From contig NZ_RQFY01000007.1 of the NCBI RefSeq assembly GCF_004769555.1, positions 248,001 through 312,000 on the forward strand: a stretch of 64,000 bases of DNA, in the 5' to 3' direction. Made by a program: the position numbers and the translations under genes. This document shows, one piece after another, positions 1-7,320 of the stretch. Under the pieces are notes generated by a model. The model was not told where the DNA came from and did not search any database. It was given only the letters and a program-made list of their open reading frames with translations. Within the stretch, counting starts at the first letter, position 1; each line of letters begins with the position of its first letter. This DNA is from Leptospira koniambonensis (GTDB lineage: Bacteria > Spirochaetota > Leptospiria > Leptospirales > Leptospiraceae).

Positions 1-641
1 GGAAAGAGATCTACGCCCACGCAGAGAGCTTAAGCAAGCAGCTTGGCAGAAGTATGAACTTCGTAGTGGCCCTTCTAGATTATATTTATTTAAAGAATCG
101 CCTCATCGAAAACCCAAAGATCGTGGATATCTACTCCTTCGAAGAAATCATCCTAAACGCAGTCATAGACGAAGGAACAGGGATCTATAATAGAAGATAT
201 TTTAATCTGGTGCTAAACAAAGAGATCACCAGAAGTAAAAGATATAAAAGAAGTTTCTGCTTATTCCTATTTGACCTGGATAATTTCAAAAAGATCAATG
301 ATACCAAAGGACATTCTTTCGGGGACGATATCCTTAAGCTCGTGGCAGGAACTCTAATGTATGCCTTCAGAACAGAAGACATCAGTTGCAGGGTCGGAGG
401 AGAAGAATTTGCAGTCATTCTTCCGGAAACCAGCAAAGAAAACGCGAAAGTAGCTATCGAAAGATTCAGGACTTATCTAAGAAACTCCTCCAAAAACGAT
501 TTCGGGATAGAAGTTACTGTATCCGGAGGAGTAGCAGAATATCCAAATGATGCTGACGAAAGTAATAGGTTATATTCACTTACCGATGCAAAACTTTATG
601 AAGCAAAAGCAGCCGGAAAAGACCGTATTACTTATACCTGA
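1..641 (+). CDS. Diguanylate cyclase, GGDEF domain (5' end outside window)
   Basis: The reading frame is open from the first bases, so the true start lies upstream; the first internal ATG is at 54. The C-terminal part is a complete GGDEF domain that should make cyclic di-GMP from two GTP. It carries an N-terminal DEGTGIYNRR segment, the metal-binding FDLDNFK strand, and the active-site loop written GGEEF. RTED sits exactly five residues before that loop and matches the RxxD inhibitory site, so product feedback is likely. Any upstream sensory domain is not visible. Its stop abuts the stop of the convergent cNMP-binding gene. Confidence 0.9.
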   Translation, partial: KEIYAHAESLSKQLGRSMNFVVALLDYIYLKNRLIENPKIVDIYSFEEIILNAVIDEGTGIYNRRYFNLVLNKEITRSKRYKRSFCLFLFDLDNFKKINDTKGHSFGDDILKLVAGTLMYAFRTEDISCRVGGEEFAVILPETSKENAKVAIERFRTYLRNSSKNDFGIEVTVSGGVAEYPNDADESNRLYSLTDAKLYEAKAAGKDRITYT

Positions 642-1040
642 TCAGGTATCTTCTATCTGATATTCGATTTCTTTCGTAGTAATTTCGTTTAATTTAGAGA
701 TCAAAAGTTCGTTCGTATTCGCCAAACGATCTGCCAAAATCCTCACCATCTTAGCAGCAAACTCAGGGTTTGCGAGTAAGTATCTTTCCAGCTGTTGTTT
801 GGATTCCACCGCAACCATTTCAGTGTCCATTACCGCTCTCGCAGTCGCAGTTCTCGGTTTGGCCCTGAACAAAGCCATCTCACCGAAAAAATCTCCCTTC
901 TTCATCAAAGCCAAACGAGTGGCAGAGTTTTTATGAGTAAAAAATATTTCAACTGTTCCAGAGGTGATGATGTACATCGAATTATTCAACTCACCTTCTC
1001 TGAAAATAATTTGTCCGGCCTGGATATTAATTTTATTCAT
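642..1040 (-). CDS. Cyclic-nucleotide-binding domain protein
   Basis: This 132-residue protein is a single cNMP-binding (Crp-like) beta-roll with no DNA-binding or enzymatic domain attached. The phosphate-binding cassette is intact: GDFFGEMAL followed by PRTATARA, whose arginine contacts the cyclic phosphate in this family. A helical C-terminal tail follows. A stand-alone domain of this type usually acts as a ligand-controlled partner of another protein, but the partner cannot be read from the sequence. It is convergent with the diguanylate cyclase, with no spacer between the stops. Confidence 0.85.
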   Translation of the reverse strand: MNKINIQAGQIIFREGELNNSMYIITSGTVEIFFTHKNSATRLALMKKGDFFGEMALFRAKPRTATARAVMDTEMVAVESKQQLERYLLANPEFAAKMVRILADRLANTNELLISKLNEITTKEIEYQIEDT

Positions 1041-1398
1041 GAATTCCTATCTGACTTGGAAACGTTTCGTTTCCCACCGAGTGCGTTAGCCCTCAGGATA
1101 TATCATCGGGTCAGAAAAGACAATCTTTGAGCCAATTCCTGGGGGAAGGAACTCCCCTCCCCTATTCAATTTTGCAAGAGGGACTTGCTGGATTCGTTAC
1201 AAATTGGCGCTGGGCCTCGATAGGATTATGTCTCATTAAAAAATGATAACTTGGGGTATGGGGGCGGCCCCACTCGCTATCGCTCGGGTCGCGCTGCTTC
1301 GATTTCGCTAGCGCTCATCCGGGCTTCGCCCGGACTAAAGATCTACGCATCGCTGCCGCTTAGTATCTCTGTGACCTCAGCGGTCTCCGTGCGAACCC
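1041..1398. other. Intergenic gap with GC-rich element
   Basis: No credible gene lies here. The left part contains a GGAACTCC word (1148-1155) and an 11-base word TTATGTCTCAT (1226-1236) that recurs at 26739-26749 and, on the other strand, at 31363-31373. The right part is a much GC-richer block described separately. Confidence 0.6.
1255..1394. repeat. GC-rich intergenic element, probably an interspersed repeat
   Basis: The block is clearly richer in G+C than its surroundings. It holds a perfect hairpin (TCCGGGC, loop TTC, GCCCGGA; 1318-1334). On the minus strand it has two related units, GAGCGCTAGCGA and GAGCGATAGCGA. Its right end (CAGCGGTCTCCGTGCGAAC) resembles the widespread 'cgcaaagccgcaaagg' class of intergenic words, another of which is at 63272-63291. 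It looks like a dispersed non-coding repeat, but only one full copy is in this window, so this is inference. Confidence 0.4.
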
Positions 1399-2004
1399 TT
1401 AAGACATTCCGTTTTTAAACCTAGGATCATGGACTACGCCAGACTCACGGATCTCAGACAAAGCGTCCGCATAAGCCACTAAAATTTTCAGAGCGAATCC
1501 ACTTCTTTCTCTAATAAAACTATCTTCTGGAGAAATTGGATCTCCTCCATTGATCAGATGTTCCACATCTCTAAAGATCAATTGTTCAGGGATATAACAG
1601 ATCTTGGTATTTTTATAACTGCTTGCTCTCATCTCGTTGATTGGGAAAGCGCCCCCTCTACCAGAAGAAACAGAAACTAGAAGTCCAGGCTTATGGCCCA
1701 ACTGGACAAGCCCTGCATGAAGGAAGAAATTTTTAATAGCAGGACTCGCCATCCCGCCATACTCAGGAGTGATAATCACAAAACCTTCAGAACTTTTTAA
1801 GTTTTCATCAATAGGTTTCCAAAGATCTGTCCAGGCCTTATCATCACTTGTCTGAGTAGAATCATAAAGAGGAAGAGGATTTTTCCCCAAGTCCAATGTC
1901 CAAGTTTCCACGGACATTTCTTTTAATTTAGAATTTAAAAATTCACCTACTTTAGCGGACTGAGATACTTTTTGTTGGGAGCCAACGATGATTCCAATTT
2001 TCAT
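1399..2004 (-). CDS. NAD(P)H-dependent FMN reductase family protein
   Basis: The 201-residue flavodoxin-fold protein begins with a typical phosphate-binding start, MKIGIIVGS, and has the PEYGG motif (within ITPEYGGMASPAIKN) characteristic of SsuE/ArsH/YwqN-type NAD(P)H:FMN oxidoreductases. It should reduce a flavin or quinone in the cytosol; the exact substrate cannot be inferred. A glycine-rich SSGRGGAF loop also fits flavin binding. It stands alone, 107 bases from the parB stop and transcribed in the same direction. Confidence 0.85.
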   Translation of the reverse strand: MKIGIIVGSQQKVSQSAKVGEFLNSKLKEMSVETWTLDLGKNPLPLYDSTQTSDDKAWTDLWKPIDENLKSSEGFVIITPEYGGMASPAIKNFFLHAGLVQLGHKPGLLVSVSSGRGGAFPINEMRASSYKNTKICYIPEQLIFRDVEHLINGGDPISPEDSFIRERSGFALKILVAYADALSEIRESGVVHDPRFKNGMS

Positions 2005-2110
2005 TCTATTCCTTTAATAGAGATCCGAGCGATTATAAATATTCGCCCGAACTAGCGTATGAGAACAGATTCGAAAGCCTCTACTTTTCTCCAACGAGAA
2101 AAAAATTGTC

Positions 2111-2812
2111 TTAGCTCAATCCGTACTTTTTCTTTAAGTTAGAAAGTTCTTTTAGGAAAGATTCTCTATTCTTTATAGTAAGTGGTTTAAGATCCAGAGT
2201 AACTCTTTCTCCAGGTTTGCGGGGTGAAATCGTTTCACCCCCCCGTCCTTCTTTTTTCTTTAGGAGGGTTTCCAGGTTTTTGACGGAAAGATCACTCCCA
2301 CTTTTGAGTAATTCTGAAACTGATTTTTGGTCCAGCCTTGCAATTGAGCTCAACTGTTTCACATACCTTTCCGTATAACCTAGGATCTTTCCAACTTCTT
2401 CTGCGGTTTTTTTTCTTTCTTTTCGAAGGAATTGGATCGCTCTTCCTACTTCCCAGGGATTTAAACTTTTACGTTTTTCGTTCTCTGCCAAGGCGATCTC
2501 GTAACATCTGTCTTCGGAGGCTTCGGTCTCTACGACCGGAATTGATTTCCAGCCGATGATCTTAGCTGCCTGGAATCTTCTTTCTCCAGCAACGATCTGG
2601 AATTTCTTACCTAATTTACGAACAACAATTGGCTCTATGAGTCCCAAACGTTTCATAGATTCCACAAGATCGCTCACATCTTCTTTTCCGAAAACCCTAG
2701 GTTGTTCTGGATTCGTTATAATATCAGAGAGAAGAATTTCCTTTTTGAGGGATTCGTCCCCGCCGAAAGCTGTTAATAGATCCAGCCCTGCAAAATCAGA
2801 TCTTTTTGCCAT
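2111..2812 (-). CDS. parB: ParB-family partition protein, first locus
   Basis: The protein has 233 residues. The N-terminal ParB/Sulfiredoxin-like nuclease domain shows the NPEQPR segment and the GERRFQAA box that binds CTP in this family. A KorB-like helix-turn-helix follows (EVGKILGYTERYVKQL). It should bind a centromere-like site and load the ParA partner. It overlaps parA by 17 bases. The linker near residues 190-200 is encoded by a perfect inverted repeat (2221-2241), a candidate binding site inside the gene. It is shorter than the second ParB of the window (281 residues). Confidence 0.9.
   Translation of the reverse strand: MAKRSDFAGLDLLTAFGGDESLKKEILLSDIITNPEQPRVFGKEDVSDLVESMKRLGLIEPIVVRKLGKKFQIVAGERRFQAAKIIGWKSIPVVETEASEDRCYEIALAENEKRKSLNPWEVGRAIQFLRKERKKTAEEVGKILGYTERYVKQLSSIARLDQKSVSELLKSGSDLSVKNLETLLKKKEGRGGETISPRKPGERVTLDLKPLTIKNRESFLKELSNLKKKYGLS
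2221..2241. promoter_or_regulatory. Candidate parS-like palindrome inside parB
   Basis: Arms GGGGTGAAA and TTTCACCCC surround a TCG centre, a perfect 9-base inverted repeat. A near copy lies at 3874-3895, upstream of the same parA. The GTGAAA/TTTCAC arms recall the half-sites of classical bacterial parS, but in the opposite arrangement. Assignment to ParB binding is inference. Confidence 0.5.
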
Positions 2813-3722
2813 TTGCTCTCCTCATTACTTCTTCCGCCAAGGTAGAAAACATTTGCATTGCTTTAGGATCATATTCGGATAAAAGTTTACGTTTTGCCTG
2901 GGACTGAGGGATCGCCTCTCTTCTATACACAACAGAATCAAACACTGGGAAATATTTCCGGACAGTTTCAGCAAGTCCAGAAAGTGCTCTCGAATCCTCA
3001 TACTGATTTAAGACCGCTCCCAAAAGTCCAAGACCAGGATTTGCTTTTTTACGGATCTTCTCTATTGTTCCATGAAGATCTTTCAAACCTTGCACACTAA
3101 AAGCGCGAGTCTGGATCGGAACCAAAACAAGATCTGCAGCGATCAAAGCATTCTCCAAGATCAAACCTAAAGATGGAGGACAATCTATAATAATATATTC
3201 GTAAGAAGAACGGATCGGCAATAATGCTTCTTTCAAAAGATCAAAATCGTCTCTCTCATACGGAGTTGTAAAATTCGCCAAATGAATGGAAGAAGGAACC
3301 AGATCCAAACCAGGAGCAAGAGTTACAATAATTTCGGAAATATCTACTTTAGATTCCTCTTTATAACCCAAACTATGAAAAACAGATTTATCCGCCTGGC
3401 CGACATATAACTGAGTGATATTTGCCTGAGCATCCCAGTCCAATAGTAAAACTTTTTTGCCTGCCTTTGCCAATGCTTCCGCGAGACAGATGGAAACTGT
3501 GGTTTTACCTTCTCCACCTTTTTGATTGGATACCGCAATGATCACTGATTCGTAGGAGTGTTTCATTTTTTTGGAGAAGTACTTATCCAAAACATCGGTC
3601 TTGTACTTGCCCTTATTGTCTTTTGGCAGGGACCATTTTTCTGCCTTCTCTAGAAACTCATCTTCCGAACTTAAAACGTATTCGGAGAGGACTTCTTCCA
3701 CACTTAAAACTCTGGCTTTCAC
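2796..3722 (-). CDS. parA: ParA-family ATPase, first locus
   Basis: This 308-residue deviant Walker-A ATPase drives segregation together with ParB. The P-loop is KGGEGKTT (glutamate where most ParA proteins have valine), followed by the LLLDWDAQAN Walker A' strand and the IIIDCPPSLG Walker B. An N-terminal extension of about 57 residues precedes the ATPase core; it is absent from the second ParA of this window and could carry DNA-binding or regulatory functions. The start is followed by a 187-base gap shared with the divergent outer-membrane gene, where a second copy of the parS-like palindrome lies. Confidence 0.9.
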   Translation of the reverse strand: MKARVLSVEEVLSEYVLSSEDEFLEKAEKWSLPKDNKGKYKTDVLDKYFSKKMKHSYESVIIAVSNQKGGEGKTTVSICLAEALAKAGKKVLLLDWDAQANITQLYVGQADKSVFHSLGYKEESKVDISEIIVTLAPGLDLVPSSIHLANFTTPYERDDFDLLKEALLPIRSSYEYIIIDCPPSLGLILENALIAADLVLVPIQTRAFSVQGLKDLHGTIEKIRKKANPGLGLLGAVLNQYEDSRALSGLAETVRKYFPVFDSVVYRREAIPQSQAKRKLLSEYDPKAMQMFSTLAEEVMRRANGKKI

Positions 3723-3909
3723 TTCAGACCTTAACCCTGATAATAGATCCCTTTAAAGACCCAATTTGTCAAGAAAACCTATGTCTCATATTGGTTTAAG
3801 AGCGAAAAAACCGAATTGAAACGATAGGGGAGGGGAAAATGCTAAGGTCTCTTCTCGGAAAAGGAATTCACAGGGGGATGAAATCATTTCACCCCTATTC
3901 TAGGATGAA
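3723..3909. promoter_or_regulatory. Divergent promoter region of parA and the OMP-hemH unit
   Basis: It holds the second GGGG(A)TGAAAT/ATTTCACCCC palindrome (3874-3895) and a 15-base word at 3780-3794 (TATGTCTCATATTGG). That word recurs with one change in the rep-parB gap at 26881-26895. I could not assign -35/-10 boxes with confidence. Confidence 0.45.
3874..3895. promoter_or_regulatory. Candidate parS-like palindrome upstream of parA
   Basis: GGGGATGAAAT faces ATTTCACCCC around a central C. It differs from the site inside parB by one inserted A and one substitution in the centre. It lies 15 bases before the start of the outer-membrane gene, so ParB binding could also repress that promoter. 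Function inferred. Confidence 0.45.
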
Positions 3910-5004
3910 ATGAAAATTCATATTCGAATTACAAGCTTACTATTCTGCCTATTTGCCACAGGTAATCTGCTCGCACAAGAACCAGTGGCCCCAAAAGAGA
4001 TACGATCAGATACGAATCTCTCTGGAACCGCGGCGCCCCAATCCAAAATCCAGGCCCTTCTATCCGAACTATTGACCAGAAGTTCCATCACAGGTCTTGC
4101 CGGAGAAAACGGAGGCCAACATATTTTCGAATCCGGCACAAAGTTCCCGAATCTTTCCGGGTTAAAAGCGGGATCCAGGATCACCTATAACAGAGAATTC
4201 GAATACGGCGGGATCGGCTTAAAACATTGGTGGGAAACTTGGGAGATCAACCTAGAATATAGGACAACTTTCAAGAACCAAAGAACAGGAGAGGGCAGAG
4301 ACGAAGACTTTTTTCTTGGTAATATAAGCAGGGAGAAGGGGACAAAGATCGATTTCGCGAACACAAGTTTTTACGATACACCTTATACATTCACAGGCAC
4401 CCAAAACTTTGCGGATGGAAGAGGAAAACTTAAAATGAAAGACGATAGGATCGGTTTCCTTGCCAGAAAATATTTCGGCGGCTCAAATCCTGATCCAAGA
4501 AAACCAGGCTCAGGCATTTATCTTACAGGCGGCGCCTACTATACCTATTATAAATATTATCTATATGATGTGATGCAATGGATCGCGACCTCACCAGTAA
4601 CGTATGGTCCAATCGGAATTGGGCTCAGCTATTCTATCTCTACTTGGGAAGTTCCATTCGGATTTGGTTATAGATATTCCAACGGGACATGGATGTTAGA
4701 AGCAAGTCTTTCCGGAAATGTTTGGTATTCACATTTCAGAGATTATCATTACCAAAGAAATCTAAACTTCATTGGAGATTCTTCTGGCTTCGGAGTAGAA
4801 ACAAATTTGGGAGCGGGGTATGTCCTACCCTCTTGGCTATTTTTCCTAAAATTAACGGAGCATAGATTGTACGGAGAAGGAAGTTTTGCTACCCAAGGTG
4901 GCCTGAGCAGAGAAGACGTTCTTTCAAATTATTCAGGAAGATACAGAAATTATCTGAGTACAAAACAGTATTCCATCGAATTCCAAGTGAGCCATTTTTT
5001 ATGA
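3910..5004 (+). CDS. Putative outer-membrane beta-barrel protein
   Basis: The 364-residue precursor starts with a signal peptide (hydrophobic ITSLLFCLFATGNLLA, likely cleaved after LLA-Q). The mature part is rich in tyrosine, tryptophan and glycine with alternating strands (for example GGAYYTYYKYYLYD) and ends in phenylalanine-leucine, as expected of an outer-membrane barrel. I do not recognise a specific family. It overlaps hemH by the four bases ATGA, so the two are translationally coupled. A role in porphyrin or iron handling is a guess from this coupling only. Confidence 0.75.
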   Translation: MKIHIRITSLLFCLFATGNLLAQEPVAPKEIRSDTNLSGTAAPQSKIQALLSELLTRSSITGLAGENGGQHIFESGTKFPNLSGLKAGSRITYNREFEYGGIGLKHWWETWEINLEYRTTFKNQRTGEGRDEDFFLGNISREKGTKIDFANTSFYDTPYTFTGTQNFADGRGKLKMKDDRIGFLARKYFGGSNPDPRKPGSGIYLTGGAYYTYYKYYLYDVMQWIATSPVTYGPIGIGLSYSISTWEVPFGFGYRYSNGTWMLEASLSGNVWYSHFRDYHYQRNLNFIGDSSGFGVETNLGAGYVLPSWLFFLKLTEHRLYGEGSFATQGGLSREDVLSNYSGRYRNYLSTKQYSIEFQVSHFL

Positions 5005-6104
5005 AAAATAAACTTTTACTAATCAACTTAGGCGGACCCAGAAACGCCGAAGAAATCCCAAAATTTCTAAAAGACCTATTCGAAGATCCATTGGTATTCG
5101 ATCTTCCTCTTCCTGAATTTCTTAGGATCAGACTTGCTAGAAAAATTGCAGAGACAAGGGCTAAAAAAGTAGAAGAGACTTACGCCTCCATGGGATTCGG
5201 AGGAGGCTCCCCTCTTGTCGCGCAAACCGAAAAACAGGCAGAAGGTTTAAAAAAACTTTTAGAAGAGTCAGGAGAAAAATGGGAAGTCAAGACAGCGATG
5301 TGCTGCGGATATCCGGACATCAGAGAACTACCTTCTGAGTGGACGGATCCGAATAAAGGAGTTGTACTTCTTCCATTATTCCCTCATTTTTCCAGATCAA
5401 CAGTTCTTTCCACAGCAATGCTAATGGAAAAACAATTAGGATACTGCCCTGCTTCCAATCCGCATTGGGTGAGACCATTCTCAGACAGAAAAGAATATTT
5501 AGAGTCCATCCGAGACTTGATCTTAGATTTTTTCCAAGGCAAACTTTCCGAAAAAGATTTTTTACATATCAAACAAGAGCCAATCCCAGATTGGCAGAAC
5601 CTGGATATAGTATTCAGTGCGCATGGAATCCCGCTTCGCCTAATCAAAAAAGGCGACGTATATACAAAAGAGATCGAAGAAAATGTAAAAGCTCTCACTA
5701 CTCTTTTAAGAGAAAAAGGTTATAAAGGACAAATACATCTGTCTTATCAGAGCAGGGTAGGGCCAAGCAAATGGACCATTCCTAACACTCTTGATAAGAT
5801 CCAAGAGTTGGGACAAAAAGGAACCGAAAGGATCGCAGTGTATCCGATCAGTTTTATCAGCGATCATTTAGAAACCTTAGAGGAGATCGGAGTCCAGATT
5901 AGAGACCATGCTCTTCAAAATGGGATCTCGGAGTATTACAGAATTCCAGCTCCAGGAACATATCCAGCATTCTTAGAAGCATTGGCAAAATTTGTATTTG
6001 AGGCAAAACATTCTGCACAGAACGGTAGAACCTTAAGCTGTATCTGCAAGGCTTCAGGCGGCTGGGACCCGAAAAAGGAAAAAATATCCTGTGATTGTGC
6101 ATAA
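5001..6104 (+). CDS. hemH: Ferrochelatase HemH
   Basis: It inserts ferrous iron into protoporphyrin IX, the last step of heme synthesis. The 367-residue protein shows the family start LLLINLGGP, the GGGSPLVAQT segment, the catalytic histidine motif FSAHGIP, and SYQSRVGPSKW followed by PISFISDHLETLEEI. The C-terminus carries four cysteines in two CxC pairs (CIC near residue 348 and CDC at the very end). These could bind an iron-sulfur cluster or metal, as seen in some ferrochelatases, though the spacing does not match a pattern I know. It is separate from the main hem operon, which is read in the other direction. Confidence 0.95.
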   Translation: MKNKLLLINLGGPRNAEEIPKFLKDLFEDPLVFDLPLPEFLRIRLARKIAETRAKKVEETYASMGFGGGSPLVAQTEKQAEGLKKLLEESGEKWEVKTAMCCGYPDIRELPSEWTDPNKGVVLLPLFPHFSRSTVLSTAMLMEKQLGYCPASNPHWVRPFSDRKEYLESIRDLILDFFQGKLSEKDFLHIKQEPIPDWQNLDIVFSAHGIPLRLIKKGDVYTKEIEENVKALTTLLREKGYKGQIHLSYQSRVGPSKWTIPNTLDKIQELGQKGTERIAVYPISFISDHLETLEEIGVQIRDHALQNGISEYYRIPAPGTYPAFLEALAKFVFEAKHSAQNGRTLSCICKASGGWDPKKEKISCDCA

Positions 6105-6112
6105 AATTAATA

Positions 6113-6147
6113 TTGACATTTGCACAGAAATCGTGCAAATTTAAAAT
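6113..6147 (+). promoter_or_regulatory. Promoter and operator of the vapBC-like operon
   Basis: A consensus -35 TTGACA is at 6113-6118. A perfect inverted repeat, ATTTGCAC-N7-GTGCAAAT, spans 6118-6140 and overlaps the promoter. An AT-rich stretch (TAAAAT, 6142-6147) follows directly before the start codon, and no Shine-Dalgarno is evident. Binding by the antitoxin or toxin-antitoxin complex for autoregulation is the expected role, inferred from position. Confidence 0.6.
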
Positions 6148-6150
6148 ATT

Positions 6151-6369
6151 ATGAAAAATGTCACATTCAGGATAGATGAAAACCTGATCCAAAAAGCCAG
6201 AGCAAAAGCGATCGATTTAAATAAATCGCTGAATGAACTTTTTGTAGAGTGGCTTACCACATTCTCGAACGATAATCGCGAATCCTTGGATTACAAAAAA
6301 TATATTAGCAAATACTCTCATATCAAGATCAAAGAGAAATATTCCAGAGATCAGATGAATGAGCGATAG
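6151..6369 (+). CDS. vapB: Antitoxin, ribbon-helix-helix type (VapB-like)
   Basis: The 72-residue protein opens with a short beta strand (KNVTFRIDENL) followed by two helices (IQKARAKAIDLNKSLNELFVEW). This is the ribbon-helix-helix arrangement of many VapB antitoxins. The charged C-terminal tail should wrap the toxin. Its last 11 bases overlap the PIN-domain gene. An inverted repeat just upstream is a likely autoregulatory operator. Confidence 0.8.
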   Translation: MKNVTFRIDENLIQKARAKAIDLNKSLNELFVEWLTTFSNDNRESLDYKKYISKYSHIKIKEKYSRDQMNER

Positions 6370-6796
6370 GATATTCTTAGATACGAATATCCTACTGTAT
6401 CAATTCGGCGAAGATAACGAAAAACGATCACAAGCAATTGATATCATAGCTCGAGCCGTAAAAACTGACAACTACGTCATCAGCTACCAAGTGATCCAAG
6501 AATTTTCGAACGTTGCATTGAGTGAAAAGAAAAAATACTTTTCCGTTCCAGAATTGAAAAGTTATCTACAAGATATTCTAATCCCACTTTGCAAATTCTA
6601 TCCTTCTGCTGATTTTTATCTAGAAGGTTTGAGAATTAAGAACAAATATAAATACGGCTTTTATGATAGCCTTATTCTGGCCGCAGCCAAAAGACTAGGA
6701 TGTACACAGATCTATTCGGAAGATCTGCAAACTGGTCAAAAATTGGAAGGACTGCAGATTATAAATCCTTTCAAAGTCGGATCTAAAAAGAAATAA
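6359..6796 (+). CDS. vapC: PIN-domain toxin (VapC-like ribonuclease)
   Basis: The 145-residue PIN domain has the first metal-binding aspartate in IFLDTNILLYQF, a conserved acidic position in VIQEFSN, and the distal acidic pair in GFYDSLILAAA and YSEDLQTG. VapC toxins are Mg2+-dependent RNases that cleave tRNA or rRNA; the target here is unknown. It overlaps the antitoxin gene by 11 bases, the usual toxin-antitoxin layout. Confidence 0.85.
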   Translation: MSDRIFLDTNILLYQFGEDNEKRSQAIDIIARAVKTDNYVISYQVIQEFSNVALSEKKKYFSVPELKSYLQDILIPLCKFYPSADFYLEGLRIKNKYKYGFYDSLILAAAKRLGCTQIYSEDLQTGQKLEGLQIINPFKVGSKKK

Positions 6797-6936
6797 TACC
6801 TTTTATCTTTCTCAAGTACCGCTTGTAGGAACTCCAATAAGGCAACCAAAAGAGCCCAAATTTTCTCCAAATGCCTGTCCAATTTTTCAAAACTCAATTG
6901 ATCTATAGTTAAAATCATCTTCTATAGGAGACAAAT

Positions 6937-7287
6937 ATGGACGAATATTTAATCTTAATGCGATTGGATCTGATCACAAAGGATGCACAACCTTCGCCAG
7001 AACAAATGCAAGTGTATATGAAAATGTACCAGGACTGGGTGGGAGGAATTGCCGCTCAAAACAAATTTGTGGGCGGGACAGGACTATCGACCGAAGGTAA
7101 GGTCATCAAATCAGGGCAGATCATCACTGACGGACCATTTGCAGAAACAAAAGAATCCATAGCAGGTTTTATCACAATCAAGGCAAAAAATTTTGAAGAA
7201 GCGACCAATATCGCCAAAGAATGCCCTATCCTAAATGGCCCTGGAAATAGTGTAGAAGTGAGAAAAATTGTAGGTGTAGACAAATAA
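6937..7287 (+). CDS. YCII/DGPF-domain protein
   Basis: The 116-residue YCII-related protein contains the family signature DGPFAETKE and a ferredoxin-like fold pattern. A good Shine-Dalgarno (AGGAGA) lies six to seven bases before the ATG. DGPF proteins are the typical genomic partners of ECF42 sigma factors, and one follows 33 bases downstream, so this is a member of that module. Its biochemical role is unknown. Confidence 0.85.
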   Translation: MDEYLILMRLDLITKDAQPSPEQMQVYMKMYQDWVGGIAAQNKFVGGTGLSTEGKVIKSGQIITDGPFAETKESIAGFITIKAKNFEEATNIAKECPILNGPGNSVEVRKIVGVDK

Positions 7288-7320
7288 CGTTAACCGACAC
7301 ATTTATCTGATTCAAATTTT

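Noticed and set aside
795..1130. Rightward 111-residue open frame opposite the cNMP-binding gene
   Set aside because: It is antisense to a clear domain protein, has no ribosome site and no recognisable motif.
3768..3787. TGTCA and TATGTCT near the first parA as a second hem-box
   Set aside because: Spacing is ten bases, not six, and the second half is TGTCT; no hem gene reads from there.
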